From assembly GCF_016649425.1 (NCBI RefSeq), contig NZ_JADRCR010000008.1, forward strand, positions 62,001-126,000: a stretch of DNA of 64,000 nt, read 5' to 3'. The translations under genes were made by a program, and so were the position numbers. Origin of the DNA: Limnobaculum allomyrinae (GTDB taxonomy: Bacteria; Pseudomonadota; Gammaproteobacteria; Enterobacterales; Enterobacteriaceae). The notes under the pieces were generated by a model. It was not told the DNA's origin and did no database searches. It was given only the letters and a program-made list of their open reading frames with translations. This document shows positions 7,960-17,572 of this stretch, piece by piece; the first letter of the stretch is position 1, and each line of letters starts with the position of its first letter.

Positions 7960-9033
7960 ATGATTATGCAGAAAGATGTACTTAATAACGTCAATATCAG
8001 TGCGGAGCAGGTTTTAATTACACCAGAAGAACTGAAGGCACGATACCCACTGAGCGCCAGTGACGAAGCCAACATTTCTGCAGCCCGTCAGACTATTGCC
8101 AACATTTTGCACGGCCGTGACGATCGTTTGCTGGTGGTGTGTGGGCCTTGTTCTATACACGATCCGGATGCCGCCATTGATTACGCCCACCGTCTGAAGA
8201 AATTGGCGGAAGAAACTCAGGATCGCCTGTACATCGTGATGCGGGTTTACTTCGAAAAACCAAGAACCACCGTAGGCTGGAAAGGCTTAATTAACGATCC
8301 TCATATGGATGGTTCATTTGATGTAGAACATGGTCTACACATTGCCCGTCAATTACTGCTAAAACTGGTTGAAATGGGTTTACCGCTGGCGACAGAAGCA
8401 TTGGATCCAAATAGCCCACAATACCTGGGCGATCTGTTCAGCTGGTCAGCCATTGGTGCCCGAACCACAGAATCACAAACCCACCGCGAAATGGCCTCTG
8501 GTCTGTCAATGCCGGTTGGATTTAAAAACGGGACTGACGGCAGTCTGGGCACTGCCATTAACGCGATGAAAGCCGCTTCTATGCCGCACCGTTTTATGGG
8601 AATTAACCAGTCTGGTCAGGTTTGCTTGCTACAAACTCAGGGTAACCCAAATGGTCATATCATCCTGCGTGGTGGTAAAACACCAAACTATGAAGCGGAA
8701 CATGTACAGGCTTGTGAAGAGCAAATGCGCAAAGCAGGGCTTAATCCGGCGGTAATGATCGACTGTAGCCACGGTAATTCTAATAAAGATTTCCGCCGGC
8801 AGGCCGATGTTGTCTACTCTCTGCTGGAGCAAATTAAGGCCGGTAACCGTTCTATCATTGGCATGATGCTGGAAAGTAACATCAATGAAGGCAATCAATC
8901 ATCGGAACAACCAAGAGCCAACATGTGCTACGGTGTTTCCGTCACCGACGCCTGCATCAACTGGGAAACCACCGACAGCTTACTACGCAAAGTTCACCAA
9001 GAACTCAAAGCAAAAACCTTAGTTTGTCCTTGA
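7960..9033 (+). CDS. aroF: DAHP synthase, tyrosine-sensitive type (AroF)
   Basis: Condenses phosphoenolpyruvate and erythrose 4-phosphate to DAHP, the first step of the shikimate pathway. The 357-residue class I enzyme shows GPCSIHDP (about 62-69), KPRTTVGWKG (100-109), GARTTESQ, KNGTDGS and DCSHGNSNKD. It is closer to AroF than to AroG or AroH in the N terminus (MQKDVLNNV) and by linkage to tyrA. AAGGA at 7949-7953 suits ATG 7960; ATG 7966 gives the E. coli-like N terminus and is an alternative. TyrR boxes upstream imply tyrosine repression. A terminator follows the gene, unlike the tight aroF-tyrA operon of E. coli. Confidence 0.93.
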   Translation: MIMQKDVLNNVNISAEQVLITPEELKARYPLSASDEANISAARQTIANILHGRDDRLLVVCGPCSIHDPDAAIDYAHRLKKLAEETQDRLYIVMRVYFEKPRTTVGWKGLINDPHMDGSFDVEHGLHIARQLLLKLVEMGLPLATEALDPNSPQYLGDLFSWSAIGARTTESQTHREMASGLSMPVGFKNGTDGSLGTAINAMKAASMPHRFMGINQSGQVCLLQTQGNPNGHIILRGGKTPNYEAEHVQACEEQMRKAGLNPAVMIDCSHGNSNKDFRRQADVVYSLLEQIKAGNRSIIGMMLESNINEGNQSSEQPRANMCYGVSVTDACINWETTDSLLRKVHQELKAKTLVCP

Positions 9034-9058
9034 TTTGTTGATATATTAATCCACTATA

Positions 9059-9091
9059 TTACGTCGCCTTTGGGCGACGTAATTATTGTTT
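9059..9091 (+). terminator. terminator after aroF
   Basis: Arms TTACGTCGCC (9059-9068) and GGCGACGTAA (9073-9082) form a 10-bp stem with a four-base loop, followed by TTATTGTTT. It should separate aroF from tyrA transcriptionally, at least in part. Confidence 0.75.
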
Positions 9092-9109
9092 GATGGCGAA
9101 GTCCGATGA

Positions 9110-9323
9110 TTCAGTTTTATGTTTTAAAATAGTTTATCGGAGGAAGGGGCGTCCGTGGGGTCGACTTGGCGCAAGCGCTGGCCCGAAGGGTGAACATTGT
9201 AAGGTGTTTCATAAGTGCCTCTGGGCGGCCCAGGCCCGATGCTAAGTACAAATGGTCTTCCGGCCGGGCACATAGATGATATGGGCACCATGTTATTACA
9301 GCCGGAATATTCTCTGAAGTTGA
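9110..9323 (+). repeat. dispersed intergenic repeat, copy A
   Basis: Shares ordered blocks with copies B to E: a CAGTTTTAT start, TCGGAGG, GGGGTCGACTTGGCG, GGCCCGAAGGGTGAA, AAGGTGTTTCATAA, CAGGCCCGA, GCTAAGTACA, TGGTCTTCCGG and a CCGGAATATTC end. It lacks the AAACAGGC/GCCTGTTT module of B and D. It sits between the aroF terminator and tyrA. No convincing coding frame is shared among the copies. Confidence 0.8.
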
Positions 9324-9372
9324 GTGCTTATAAAAACAACACCACATCCTTATCCCAGGAGAACAACACAGA

Positions 9373-10494
9373 ATGGTGGCTGAACTAACGACACTGCGCG
9401 ACCAAATCGACGAAGTTGATAAAGCGCTACTGAAACTACTGGCCAAACGATTAGACTTGGTGGCAAAGGTAGGTGAAGTAAAAAGCCAACATGGATTACC
9501 TATTTACGTTCCTGAACGTGAGAGCAGTATGTTGGCTTCTCGTCGCCAGGAAGCTGCCGATTTAGGTGTACCTCCCGATTTGATTGAAGACGTACTGCGT
9601 CGGATCATGCGCGAGTCCTACTCCAGTGAAAACGATAAAGGTTTTAAAACATTAAAGCCGAAGATGGGGCCAATCGTGATAGTTGGTGGTAACGGCAAAA
9701 TGGGGCAATTGTTCAGTAAACTGTTTCAACTTTCCGGTTATCAAATCCGAATACTGGAGCAACAGGATTGGGATAGCGCCGAAACCATTCTGTCTGGTGC
9801 TGGCATGGTGATCGTCAGTGTGCCTATCCATATCACTGAACAGATTATTCAGCGCTTACCGAAACTGCCTGATGATTGCATTCTGGTGGATATCGCTTCA
9901 ATAAAAAAACAGCCGCTAAAGGCTATGCTGGACGTGCATCAGGGGCCAGTATTAGGCTTACATCCGATGTTTGGGCCGGATGTCGGCAGTCTGGCAAAGC
10001 AAGTTATTGCTTACTGCGATGGCAGAGGAGCCGAAAGTTATCAGTGGCTGTTAGATCAATTACAGGTATGGGGAGCGAAACTGCATGCTATTGATGCGGT
10101 GGAACACGATAAAAATATGGCCTTTATTCAGGCCTTACGCCACTTTGCCACTTTTACCTACGGTCTGAATTTATCTCAGGAAAACGTGAATCTGGAACAA
10201 CTGCTATCACTGTCGTCACCTATTTATCGTCTGGAACTGGCAATGATCGGCCGCTTGTTTGCTCAGGACGCTCAGTTGTATGCGGATATCATTATGTCAT
10301 CAGAGGATAATCGGGCATTGATTAAGCGTTATTATCACTGCTTTGGTGAGGCGATGAAACTGATTGAGACGGGTGATAAAACCGAGTTTATTGAGAACTT
10401 CAATCAGGTGAAGAGCTGGTTTGGCGATTATGCAACGCGCTTCTTAAACGAAAGCCGGACACTGCTACGTCAGGCCAACGATAGTCGGCAATAA
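9373..10494 (+). CDS. tyrA: bifunctional chorismate mutase / prephenate dehydrogenase TyrA
   Basis: Converts chorismate to prephenate and then to 4-hydroxyphenylpyruvate for tyrosine. The 373-residue protein has an AroQ-type mutase domain (about 1-90: [34 protein letters not shown]) and an NAD-dependent dehydrogenase domain (from about 98: [19 protein letters not shown], then LHPMFGPD). Length equals that of E. coli TyrA. It starts 339 bases after aroF, beyond a terminator and a repeat copy, so it may need its own promoter or read-through. It ends at a shared terminator facing speD. Confidence 0.95.
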   Translation: MVAELTTLRDQIDEVDKALLKLLAKRLDLVAKVGEVKSQHGLPIYVPERESSMLASRRQEAADLGVPPDLIEDVLRRIMRESYSSENDKGFKTLKPKMGPIVIVGGNGKMGQLFSKLFQLSGYQIRILEQQDWDSAETILSGAGMVIVSVPIHITEQIIQRLPKLPDDCILVDIASIKKQPLKAMLDVHQGPVLGLHPMFGPDVGSLAKQVIAYCDGRGAESYQWLLDQLQVWGAKLHAIDAVEHDKNMAFIQALRHFATFTYGLNLSQENVNLEQLLSLSSPIYRLELAMIGRLFAQDAQLYADIIMSSEDNRALIKRYYHCFGEAMKLIETGDKTEFIENFNQVKSWFGDYATRFLNESRTLLRQANDSRQ

Positions 10495-10515
10495 GTCAAA
10501 ATATCCTTTCCATTC

Positions 10516-10548
10516 CGCCACACCTAAATGGGTGTGGCGCATTTCTCG
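10516..10548. terminator. bidirectional terminator tyrA/speD
   Basis: Arms CGCCACACC (10516-10524) and GGTGTGGCG (10531-10539) make a 9-bp stem with a 6-base loop between the convergent tyrA and speD genes. CATTTCTCGTT follows on the plus strand. Confidence 0.65.
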
Positions 10549-11349
10549 TTATACTATGACTTCCGGCATGTTTCTGCCGTAGTAAATCTCCTGCATCTCT
10601 TTGCGCAGCAGACGAGTGATATGTTGACGCTCGTGCTGATCCAGATCTTCCGGCCTGGCATTAAACAGATAATGGTCAAGATCGAACTCTTTTAGCATCA
10701 TCTTGGTATGGAAGATATTTTCCTGATAAACATTCACATCCACCATATGGTAGAGAGAGGTAATATCCTCAGTCATAAAATTCTGAATCGAATTAATTTT
10801 ATGGTCGATGTAGTGTTTTACTCCGTTGACGTCACGGGTAAAGCCGCGAACGCGGTAGTCCAGTGTCACAATATCTGATTCCAACTGGTGAATAAGATAG
10901 TTCAACGCTTTTAGCGGAGAAATCACACCACAGGTTGAAACTTCAATATCCGCCCGGAAGGTACACAGACCGCCCTGAGGATGGCTTTCCGGATAAGTGT
11001 GGACGCAGATATGGCTTTTATCTAAATGGGCTACTACCGAGTCAGGCAGAGGGCCAGGATGTTCCGACTGATCGACCAGACTCGGATCCATTGGCTCTTC
11101 ACTGATCAAAATAGTGACGCTGGCGCCCTGAGGGTCATAGTCCTGACGGGCAATATTTAGAATATTGGCACCGATAATAGAACAGGTTTCCGTCAAAATT
11201 TCAGTCAGCCGATTTGCATTATATTGTTCGTCAATATATGCAATGTATTGCTCTCTGTCATAATCCGTTTTGGCATAACAGATATCGTAGATACAAAAAC
11301 CCAGGCTTTTGGTTAAATTATTGAAGCCGTGCAGTTTTAGCTTATGCAA
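10549..11349 (-). CDS. speD: S-adenosylmethionine decarboxylase proenzyme SpeD
   Basis: Makes decarboxylated S-adenosylmethionine, the aminopropyl donor for spermidine. The 266-residue proenzyme is the class 1A type of Enterobacterales. The self-cleavage site is in [13 protein letters not shown], with Ser112 as predicted pyruvoyl precursor, the same position as in E. coli. It lies 42 bases downstream of speE in the order yacC-speE-speD, an arrangement shared with E. coli. Confidence 0.95.
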   Translation of the reverse strand: MHKLKLHGFNNLTKSLGFCIYDICYAKTDYDREQYIAYIDEQYNANRLTEILTETCSIIGANILNIARQDYDPQGASVTILISEEPMDPSLVDQSEHPGPLPDSVVAHLDKSHICVHTYPESHPQGGLCTFRADIEVSTCGVISPLKALNYLIHQLESDIVTLDYRVRGFTRDVNGVKHYIDHKINSIQNFMTEDITSLYHMVDVNVYQENIFHTKMMLKEFDLDHYLFNARPEDLDQHERQHITRLLRKEMQEIYYGRNMPEVIV

Positions 11350-11391
11350 TTTGGTTCACCGCCTTATGTTTTATGGTTGAAGAAATCGATA

Positions 11392-12252
11392 TTATTTATT
11401 CAGGGCATCCAGTAAGTACTGGGGCAGGGCGAAACTGCCAACGTGTATTGCCGGATTATAGTAGCGACAATGAATGCCCAGTGACTTAAAGCGAGATTCC
11501 AGCGTCGCCAGATCGTGCTGACGTAATAGAGGATTCTGACTGGCCCAGGCAAAAGTCATGATGCCACCGTAATAGGTGGGAATAGCCGCCTGGTAAAAAT
11601 TAGCATCTTCAAAATAGGTAGAGAGTTTCTGATGGCTATTAACCGCTTCATCCTGCTGTAAAAAGCACACGCCGTTCTGCGCAACGAAGATGCCGTTTTC
11701 ATTCAGACAGCGGGCACAGCCCTGATAAAACTCAGAGGTGAACAGACTTTCACCCGGGCCAATAGGATCGGTACAATCAGAAATAATGACATCAAACTTG
11801 AGATCGGTTTGGTTAACGAAGTTCACGCCATCTTCAATCACCAGATTGAAACGTGGATCTTCATAGGCTCCGGCGTTGTGGTTTGGCAGGTACTCACGAC
11901 AAAACTCTACGACGTTTTCGTCAATTTCCACCATGGTGATGTGTTCAACGCTTTGATGGCGGCATACTTCACGCAACATACCACCATCACCACCGCCAAT
12001 AATCAGAATTCGTTTAGCTTTACCATGAGCCAGAATCGGCACGTGAGCCATCATTTCATGATAGATAAATTCGTCGCGTTCGGTGGTTTGGATTACCCCA
12101 TCCAGCGCCATGACTCTGCCCATCAGGTCATTTTCAAAAATGATCAGATCCTGATGCTCCGTTTTGCTGTGATATAACGTTTTATTAATAGAAAAAAACT
12201 GACCAAAGCCGCTGTACAGGGTTTCAAACCAGGTTTCTTTATTTGACATCAC
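11392..12252 (-). CDS. speE: spermidine synthase SpeE
   Basis: Transfers the aminopropyl group to putrescine, giving spermidine. The 286-residue enzyme has the N-terminal beta domain, the gatekeeping stretch [18 protein letters not shown] (about 51-68) and the Rossmann-like core: [15 protein letters not shown] (about 84-98), VEIDENV, and [14 protein letters not shown] with the catalytic Asp. It precedes speD on the same strand and the two very likely form an operon. Confidence 0.95.
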   Translation of the reverse strand: MMSNKETWFETLYSGFGQFFSINKTLYHSKTEHQDLIIFENDLMGRVMALDGVIQTTERDEFIYHEMMAHVPILAHGKAKRILIIGGGDGGMLREVCRHQSVEHITMVEIDENVVEFCREYLPNHNAGAYEDPRFNLVIEDGVNFVNQTDLKFDVIISDCTDPIGPGESLFTSEFYQGCARCLNENGIFVAQNGVCFLQQDEAVNSHQKLSTYFEDANFYQAAIPTYYGGIMTFAWASQNPLLRQHDLATLESRFKSLGIHCRYYNPAIHVGSFALPQYLLDALNK

Positions 12253-12353
12253 CGCTAATCCTCCGGGCTGGATAAAAAAGTTAGCGCAATATAATAGCGA
12301 ACTGACGGGAATTATGCACGATTAATGGCTATTTAATTGTTTTATTGAGGAAA

Positions 12354-12372
12354 TTAGCCTGAATCAGGCTAA
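12354..12372 (-). terminator. weak hairpin between yacC and speE
   Basis: Arms TTAGCCTGA (12354-12362) and TCAGGCTAA (12364-12372) form a near-perfect palindrome. On the minus strand it is followed by TTTCC. It could weakly end yacC transcription or reduce read-through into speE. Confidence 0.35.
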
Positions 12373-12473
12373 AGAAAAGGATTTACCACTCCCTCATAAA
12401 AATATCAGCAGCGAAATGGAGAAACCAAAGTGTGGGTATGGTCAATAAGCTTAAAAGCGTGGTTTCATGCTAA

Positions 12474-12824
12474 TTAATTATTCATGATGCCAAACGAGTC
12501 TTTGGCTAATGCCGCGCACTTCTTATCTTTATCAACAGGAATACGGCTTAAATCGTCATAACTTGACTGACCTAATTGCTCCATATTTATTTGGTTATAG
12601 TTCGCCAGATCCCAATGATTTTGTTGAGCAAAATAGATTAAAGCTCGTTTTATTTCTGGGATAGGGAGATCTTTATATCCACACTCTTTTTTCAGATAGA
12701 AAAATACCGCCGTAAGATCGGCAAGCTCTTCTGCTTCTGACTCTGTTAATGCCTGACAGGTAGAGGAAAACCCGATGAGTGACAGCAATAATAACGGTAA
12801 ATTAAAAAGAGATTTGTTGTTCAT
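12474..12824 (-). CDS. yacC: YacC family periplasmic protein (pilotin-like fold)
   Basis: A 116-residue exported protein with a signal peptide ending near CQA. The mature part closely follows E. coli YacC: LTESEAEELADLTAVFFYLKKECGY, then RALIYFAQQNHWDLANY and two conserved cysteines (ECGY and KCAAL) expected to form a disulfide. YacC resembles the type II secretion pilotin AspS in fold, but no secretion genes are nearby, so its role is not established. The position upstream of speE-speD is the same as in E. coli. Confidence 0.85.
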   Translation of the reverse strand: MNNKSLFNLPLLLLSLIGFSSTCQALTESEAEELADLTAVFFYLKKECGYKDLPIPEIKRALIYFAQQNHWDLANYNQINMEQLGQSSYDDLSRIPVDKDKKCAALAKDSFGIMNN

Positions 12825-13010
12825 TGGCTAGATAATTAGTTCATTAAGGTAATGACGGTATCATACAGTTAGGGGATGACAAATCTTTTTATACCGTTGT
12901 GATACAGCGCGTTCTGTATCTTTATTCTGGTAGGGTGTCTGCGGTTTTGTCCAGTTTCGACACAATTATAATTGTTACTATCCGCTTTATCACATTTTCA
13001 TAAGTTGACA

Positions 13011-13048
13011 AAAAAGTACTGTCTGAAAGCATTCAGACAGTACTTTTT
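13011..13048. terminator. strong terminator for the regulator operon
   Basis: Perfect 16-bp arms AAAAAGTACTGTCTGA (13011-13026) and TCAGACAGTACTTTTT (13033-13048) with a 6-base loop overlap the stop codon of the AraC-type gene. The A and T runs make it usable in both directions. Confidence 0.85.
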
Positions 13049-13370
13049 AGCTATGGTAGCGGTAGTCAGAAGGGGTGGTAGAGAACATCTTTTTAAATGC
13101 CCGGGTAAAGCTTTGCTGTGAGTCAAACTGGTATTGATAGGCGATTTCCGCGATGCTTCTTTTGCTCTGTTTTAGCTCTGAAGCGGCACTCTGTAGGCGT
13201 TTCTTACGGATATAATAAGCCAGTGAATCACCGGTAATATCTTTGAATAGCCGTTGCAAATGCCATTGTGAATAGCCCGATTTTGATGCCACGCGCTTTA
13301 CATTTAAAGGCTCTTCTAAATGACCTTCAATCCAGTAAACCAAGTCTTGAATAATGCTGGTTTGAATCAT
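13047..13370 (-). CDS. AraC-family regulator of the SoxS/MarA/RamA type
   Basis: The 107-residue protein consists only of the two helix-turn-helix units of the AraC DNA-binding domain (NVKRVASKSGYSQWHLQRLF and IAEIAYQYQFDSQQSFTRAF). SoxS is also 107 residues, MarA and RamA slightly longer. Regulators of this type switch on efflux pumps, superoxide defences and porin control, and act according to their own expression level. It is the second gene of an operon with a TetR repressor, two bases apart, so repression of the operon would set its level. I do not assign it to SoxS, MarA or RamA specifically. Confidence 0.85.
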   Translation of the reverse strand: MIQTSIIQDLVYWIEGHLEEPLNVKRVASKSGYSQWHLQRLFKDITGDSLAYYIRKKRLQSAASELKQSKRSIAEIAYQYQFDSQQSFTRAFKKMFSTTPSDYRYHS

Positions 13371-13372
13371 GA

Positions 13373-14026
13373 TTAATTTCCTTCCATTGTTATATTTGTG
13401 GATATTGCATCCTGATTTATTGCATAAGCACGTCGAAAGGTATCGACAGCATTCGTTGCCTGACGTTGAACCTCTTCTTCACTTACATTTGAAATAGCAC
13501 CGCGTAGCTGTTTATCAATCAGCCCGGACTCAAGTAATCCCTTAAACTGCATTGCGGCAGTAAAGGGGTCGGCATGACGCAAAATACCGCGTTCCATCAG
13601 TGACTGGAGATGCGTTGATATTGTCATCCAGCCTTTCCGGGGACCTCGTTGATACATCAATTCACCGATACCGGTGTGTTCACATTCGGCAATGATCATG
13701 CGGGTAATTTTCATCATCATCGGTGATAAATGCAGATTCAGATAGCTAACGCCAAAATTGTGCAAAGATTGCCAGCAATCTATCTTTTGGTTTTGTAGCT
13801 GAGCGGTAGCATTAATAATGACCTGAGTATAAGTATGAACCGCATGGTCTATCACATTGATGAACAACTCCTGTTTAGAGCTGAAGTACTTGTAGAGAGT
13901 GGCTTTAGAACAACCGATACATTCATTCACTTCATCCATAGATGTACGCTCATAACCATGATTCAGAAAGATATCTGTGGCTTTTTGAAGAATGTGTGTT
14001 CGGCGATCTTCTTTACTTAATCCCAT
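13373..14026 (-). CDS. TetR-family transcriptional repressor
   Basis: A 217-residue TetR protein: an N-terminal helix-turn-helix (ILQKATDIFLNHGYERTSMDEV, CSKATLYKYFSSKQELF, about 11-55) and a longer ligand domain of the AefR-like C-terminal type (SPMMMKITRMIIAECEHTG). It is transcribed first, followed after two bases by the SoxS-like gene. A 17-bp palindrome lies 17 bases upstream of its ATG, so autorepression that also controls the AraC-type gene is likely. The arrangement differs from divergent ramR/ramA. Confidence 0.85.
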   Translation of the reverse strand: MGLSKEDRRTHILQKATDIFLNHGYERTSMDEVNECIGCSKATLYKYFSSKQELFINVIDHAVHTYTQVIINATAQLQNQKIDCWQSLHNFGVSYLNLHLSPMMMKITRMIIAECEHTGIGELMYQRGPRKGWMTISTHLQSLMERGILRHADPFTAAMQFKGLLESGLIDKQLRGAISNVSEEEVQRQATNAVDTFRRAYAINQDAISTNITMEGN

Positions 14027-14043
14027 TTCTCTCTCCGTATTCG

Positions 14044-14060
14044 TACTGTACGGTACAGTA
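14044..14060. promoter_or_regulatory. TetR operator palindrome
   Basis: TACTGTAC-G-GTACAGTA is a perfect 8+1+8 palindrome just upstream of the tetR-araC operon. Size, symmetry and position fit an operator for the adjacent TetR protein. Confidence 0.7.
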
Positions 14061-14365
14061 TTTTATTAAAAAGAAAGAATCAACTGTGATAGCACTAAAA
14101 ATCAAAAAGGGTTAAGCCTGTGAATTTATTGAAATGTGTTGTAGTTGTTGAGTGGAAATTGTGCAAATGTTAAAAAAAATAAGCATTAAAAGCTAATCCA
14201 GATCACATTTTTGAATTTATTATTCACGCAAGCTTTGAATTAAATTGACTTAGATTTTTATTTGTTAGCCATTTTAATCAATGTGTTAAATATAGTTTTG
14301 ATTTTTGGTTTAATTATTTTGAAAATCATATTCAAAAAATTTGAAAATTTAAGAAGGTATATATC
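14061..14365. other. AT-rich intergenic region
   Basis: A very AT-rich spacer between the divergent regulator operon and the first DUF1471 gene. It should hold both promoters. I see no gene or clear RNA structure. An AAGAAGG ribosome site precedes the ATG at 14366. Confidence 0.5.
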
Positions 14366-14635
14366 ATGAAAGTATCAACCACTTTAGCCGCTCTGTTATT
14401 AACATTTAGCGTAGGTTCAGCTTATGCTGCTACTGAAGTCAACAGCCAACAGGCTGCCAGCTTACAAAGCATGGGTACTATTTCAGGTTCAGTTCGCGTA
14501 GCAGATATGGATCAGGCAGTTAGCGCGATTGCTAAAAAAGCTGAAAGCCAACATGCCTCTTACTATCGTGTTATTGCAGCTAACTCTAATGATGACTCAA
14601 ATAACTGGCGTGTTGCGGCAGAGATTTATCGTTAA
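14366..14635 (+). CDS. DUF1471 (YhcN/BhsA-like) small periplasmic protein, copy 1
   Basis: An 89-residue exported protein with a signal peptide ending in SAYA. The mature part has the DUF1471 pattern: MGTISGSVRVADMDQAVSAIAKKAESQHASYYRVIAANS... then WRVAAEIYR at the end. In E. coli, family members (BhsA, McbA, YhcN and others) influence stress responses, biofilm and membrane permeability. A paralogue lies 127 bases downstream on the same strand. Confidence 0.85.
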   Translation: MKVSTTLAALLLTFSVGSAYAATEVNSQQAASLQSMGTISGSVRVADMDQAVSAIAKKAESQHASYYRVIAANSNDDSNNWRVAAEIYR

Positions 14636-14762
14636 TCTTTAACTGCTAAACCTCGCTATGGATAACCTGCCGTCAGGCAGGTATCCGGCTCCCCGATAGC
14701 TTCTCCCTCCTCAAAATCCAGCGTATGATAAGTCCAATGTAAAATCCTGAAGGATAAAATCC

Positions 14763-15041
14763 ATGAAGGCATCTTTGATACTGACTGCGACATTTCTCGC
14801 TTTAAGTCTTAATTCGGCTTATGCCATTACTGAAGTTATTAATACTCAACAGGCTGAAAAGATGAATCTGACCAGTCTTGGAGTAATTAGCGATACGGTA
14901 AGAGTTGAGACCTTAGATCAAGCGGTACAGGCGATAGGGGAGAAAGCTGAAAAAGCCGGGGCGACTTATTTTCGCGTTATTGGCGCTCGCTCTTTTGATA
15001 CATCACCGTATTGGCGTATTTCCGCAGAGATTTATAAGTAG
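14763..15041 (+). CDS. DUF1471 (YhcN/BhsA-like) small periplasmic protein, copy 2
   Basis: A 92-residue paralogue of the preceding gene: signal peptide ending near AYA, SLGVISDTVRVETLDQAVQAIGEKAEKAGATYFRVIGARS and WRISAEIYK. The ATG follows GAAGGA by about 10 bases. The two copies share length, signal and the order of motifs but differ at many positions, so the duplication is not recent. A repeat copy begins about 70 bases downstream. Confidence 0.85.
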   Translation: MKASLILTATFLALSLNSAYAITEVINTQQAEKMNLTSLGVISDTVRVETLDQAVQAIGEKAEKAGATYFRVIGARSFDTSPYWRISAEIYK

Positions 15042-15108
15042 CCGATATATTTATAAATAAAGCGCTGCGGTACAGGTGTGTTTTCAGATTGAAAATGAAG
15101 CGTGATAG

Positions 15109-15346
15109 TTCAGTTTTCTATCTTAAGATAGCTAATCGTTGAGAGGGGCGGGTGTTGGGGCGACTTGGTGTAAGCCAACGACAAACAGGCAAAGCCTGTT
15201 TGAACACCGCAAGGTGTTTCATAACTGCCCCTGGCCCGGCCAGACCCAACGCACTCTACAGCTGAGTACAGATGGTTTACCGACCGTTTCTGGTGCGGAT
15301 ATCAGCACAGTGTTTTTACGGTCAGAATATTCGCAGATACTGATTG
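15109..15346 (+). repeat. dispersed intergenic repeat, copy B
   Basis: Contains the family blocks in order: TTCAGTTTT, TTAAGATAGCTAATCGTTG, GGGCGGGTGTTGGGGCGACT, the palindromic module AAACAGGC-AAA-GCCTGTTT, AACACCGCAAGGTGTTTCAT, GCCCCTGGCCCGGCCAGACC, GCTGAGTACAGATGGT and a 3' stem of ACCGACCGT with ACGGTCAGAATATTC. A 70-codon frame inside it has no counterpart in other copies and is not annotated. Confidence 0.85.
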
Positions 15347-15367
15347 ATTAGGTTTATCTAACGTTTC

Positions 15368-15403
15368 AAAGCCCGCCAGTTCAGTACCGGCGGGCTTTTT
15401 AGT
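15368..15403. terminator. terminator for the PEP-hydrolase operon
   Basis: Arms AAAGCCCGCC (15368-15377) and GGCGGGCTTT (15389-15398) form a 10-bp GC-rich stem with an 11-base loop and T/A runs on both sides. It lies just past the end of the minus-strand operon. Confidence 0.85.
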
Positions 15404-15405
15404 CG

Positions 15406-16236
15406 TTAGCGAGTGATATTTTTAAACTGACGGGTGGTGTCTGTCAGTGCCACTTCCGTTGGCAGGCGTTCCATTGAGCTGGCTCCGTAGAAACCGTCAC
15501 AATCAGGACAATTAGCCAGAATATAGTGGGCATCTTCCGGAGAGGAGATAGGGCCTCCGTGACAAAGAACAATAATGTCTTTGCGCACGCTCTTAGCCGC
15601 TTTCGCCCAGGCATTAATCACCGGAACACAATCTTCCAGTTTCATGGCTGTTTCCGCACCAATGTTACCGCCGGTGGTTAATCCCATATGAGGAACGATG
15701 ATATCTGCACCGGCTTCCGTCATGGCGATGGCATCAGCTTCGCTGAAGACGTATGGCGTGGTCAGCAGGCCTTTTTGATGCGCCTTACGGATCATCTCAA
15801 CTTCCAGCCCATATCCCATACCGGTTTCTTCAAGATTGGCTCTGAAGTTACCATCGATCAAACCAACGGTAGGGAAGTTTTGTACGCCAGAAAAACCAAC
15901 TCGCGCCACATCATCTAAAAATACATCAAGATTAACAAAAGGATCGGTACCGTTAACGCCGGCTAACACTGGCGTATTTTTTACTACCGGCAAAACTTCT
16001 TTAGCCATTTCCATAACGATATCATTAGCATTGCCGTAGGCCAGCAAACCAGCCAGAGATCCACGACCCGCCATGCGGTAGCGCCCTGAGTTATAGATAA
16101 CGATCAGATCGATACCACCCGCTTCTTCACACTTAGCTGACAGCCCGGTACCGGCGCCACCGCCGATAATGGGTTCTTTGCGAGCAATCATGGCGCGAAA
16201 TTTTTGTAATAGCTCTTCACGGGTAAAACGTGACAT
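15406..16236 (-). CDS. phosphoenolpyruvate hydrolase family TIM-barrel protein
   Basis: A 276-residue protein of the PEP-hydrolase family (PF09370 type): [56 protein letters not shown] and [14 protein letters not shown]. The family adopts a PEP-mutase-like TIM barrel; the true substrate is not settled. It is co-transcribed with the UPF0261 gene, nine bases upstream. This pairing recurs in bacteria and fungi, which suggests that both act in one pathway. Confidence 0.85.
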   Translation of the reverse strand: MSRFTREELLQKFRAMIARKEPIIGGGAGTGLSAKCEEAGGIDLIVIYNSGRYRMAGRGSLAGLLAYGNANDIVMEMAKEVLPVVKNTPVLAGVNGTDPFVNLDVFLDDVARVGFSGVQNFPTVGLIDGNFRANLEETGMGYGLEVEMIRKAHQKGLLTTPYVFSEADAIAMTEAGADIIVPHMGLTTGGNIGAETAMKLEDCVPVINAWAKAAKSVRKDIIVLCHGGPISSPEDAHYILANCPDCDGFYGASSMERLPTEVALTDTTRQFKNITR

Positions 16237-16245
16237 AGGGACTCC

Positions 16246-17457
16246 TTATTTTTTATTCCAGATTTGATGAAATTGGTTAACAGCCTCATCGGCAAAACGC
16301 GGATCGTTAATATTGTATGGAACGCGAACCAGACGGCGGCGTTCAGTTTGAATTACGGTTTTTTCCAGCGCTTCAAACAGAGCGGCATCATTTTCGGGTG
16401 ACCAGAATAGTTGACCTGGGGCGTCCAGCGCAGAAACGCCGCCCTCAGGGATCAGGAAGCGCACTTCGCCGTTACAGGCATTCAGTTTGCGCCCGATCCA
16501 TTCACCCATTTGTTGGTTCTCTTCTTTGGTGGTGCGCATTAACGTTACCTGCGCATTGTGTGGGTAGAACAGGCGGTCTTTATAATGAGCTGGTATGGTG
16601 CTGGGGTTACCGAAATTAACCATATCCAGTGCGCCACAGGAACCTACGTAAGGAAGCTCGGTTTGAGCCACAACGTCCAGACGGTCAGGGCCACAGGCCA
16701 ATACACCACCAAACAGCAGATCACAGATTTCAGTAGTGGTTATATCCAGCAATCCGTCCAGTAAATGGCTGGCAGCCAGTTTCTCCATCGCGGTGCCGCC
16801 GGTTCCGGTTGCATGGAAAGTGAGACAATCAAACTTATCGGTTAACTGAGCTGAAATAGCCTGCATGCATGGTGTTGTTACGCCAAACATCGTCAGGCCC
16901 AGTGCTGGTTTCTCATTTTTAACTTCAGGAATAACGAACTTAACCGCACCGGCAATACTGTGGGCGGCATTGGCCAGAACCTGACGGGAAATGCGGTTCA
17001 GGCCGGCAATATCGGTAACGGAATAGAGCATATCGATATCGCTGGCACCAATGTAGTTTGAGACATCACCGGAAGCCATGGTGGACACCATAAGTTTAGG
17101 CAAGCCAATAGGCAGGGCTTGCATTGCTGGCGTAATCAGTGATGTACCTCCGGAACCGCCAAGACCGATAATTCCGGCCACATCGTCTCGGGATAGCATA
17201 AATTTTTCAAACGCTTGAGCCATTGCCACCATCGATTTTCCACGATCGCCACAAAACACGCTTGCAGCCCCTTGTGGATGGTGTGCCGCAATTTCTTGTG
17301 CAGAAAAGGTAGTGTCAAAATGGTTATCTGGAGATTTGGTTGATAAATCAACGGTGGTGACTAAAAGGTCAGTTGCATTAATCAGGTCTCGAATGTAAAA
17401 AGCCTCTTCACTTTTGGTATCAAAAGTTGTTGCAACATAAACAGTTTTTCTTTTCAT
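16246..17457 (-). CDS. UPF0261 / Tm-1-like ATP-binding domain protein
   Basis: The 403-residue protein matches UPF0261: [21 protein letters not shown] at the N terminus, [40 protein letters not shown] (about 96-135), [15 protein letters not shown], and the C-terminal [18 protein letters not shown]. The plant homologue Tm-1 binds ATP and blocks tobamovirus replication, but the bacterial function is unknown. It is first in the operon with the PEP-hydrolase gene and divergent from a (frameshifted) TetR gene that probably controlled it. Confidence 0.88.
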   Translation of the reverse strand: MKRKTVYVATTFDTKSEEAFYIRDLINATDLLVTTVDLSTKSPDNHFDTTFSAQEIAAHHPQGAASVFCGDRGKSMVAMAQAFEKFMLSRDDVAGIIGLGGSGGTSLITPAMQALPIGLPKLMVSTMASGDVSNYIGASDIDMLYSVTDIAGLNRISRQVLANAAHSIAGAVKFVIPEVKNEKPALGLTMFGVTTPCMQAISAQLTDKFDCLTFHATGTGGTAMEKLAASHLLDGLLDITTTEICDLLFGGVLACGPDRLDVVAQTELPYVGSCGALDMVNFGNPSTIPAHYKDRLFYPHNAQVTLMRTTKEENQQMGEWIGRKLNACNGEVRFLIPEGGVSALDAPGQLFWSPENDAALFEALEKTVIQTERRRLVRVPYNINDPRFADEAVNQFHQIWNKK

Positions 17458-17513
17458 CGTAACACTTCCTTGGCTCTGAATTTATTTAGACGAGGTATTA
17501 GTTAGTAAACGTC

Positions 17514-17535
17514 ACATACTGTACCCCATGTATGT
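17514..17535. promoter_or_regulatory. possible operator between UPF0261 operon and tetR
   Basis: ACATAC (17514-17519) and GTATGT (17530-17535) are inverted around a 10-base spacer in the divergent promoter region. This is a plausible TetR-type operator, on position and symmetry only. Confidence 0.35.
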
Positions 17536-17572
17536 AAAATAGCCATAATGAGACTAGAGTATCATATTAAAA

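Noticed and set aside
15139-15351. 70-codon open frame inside repeat copy B
   Set aside because: The frame is not kept in copies A, C, D or E, and the sequence explains itself as part of the repeat.
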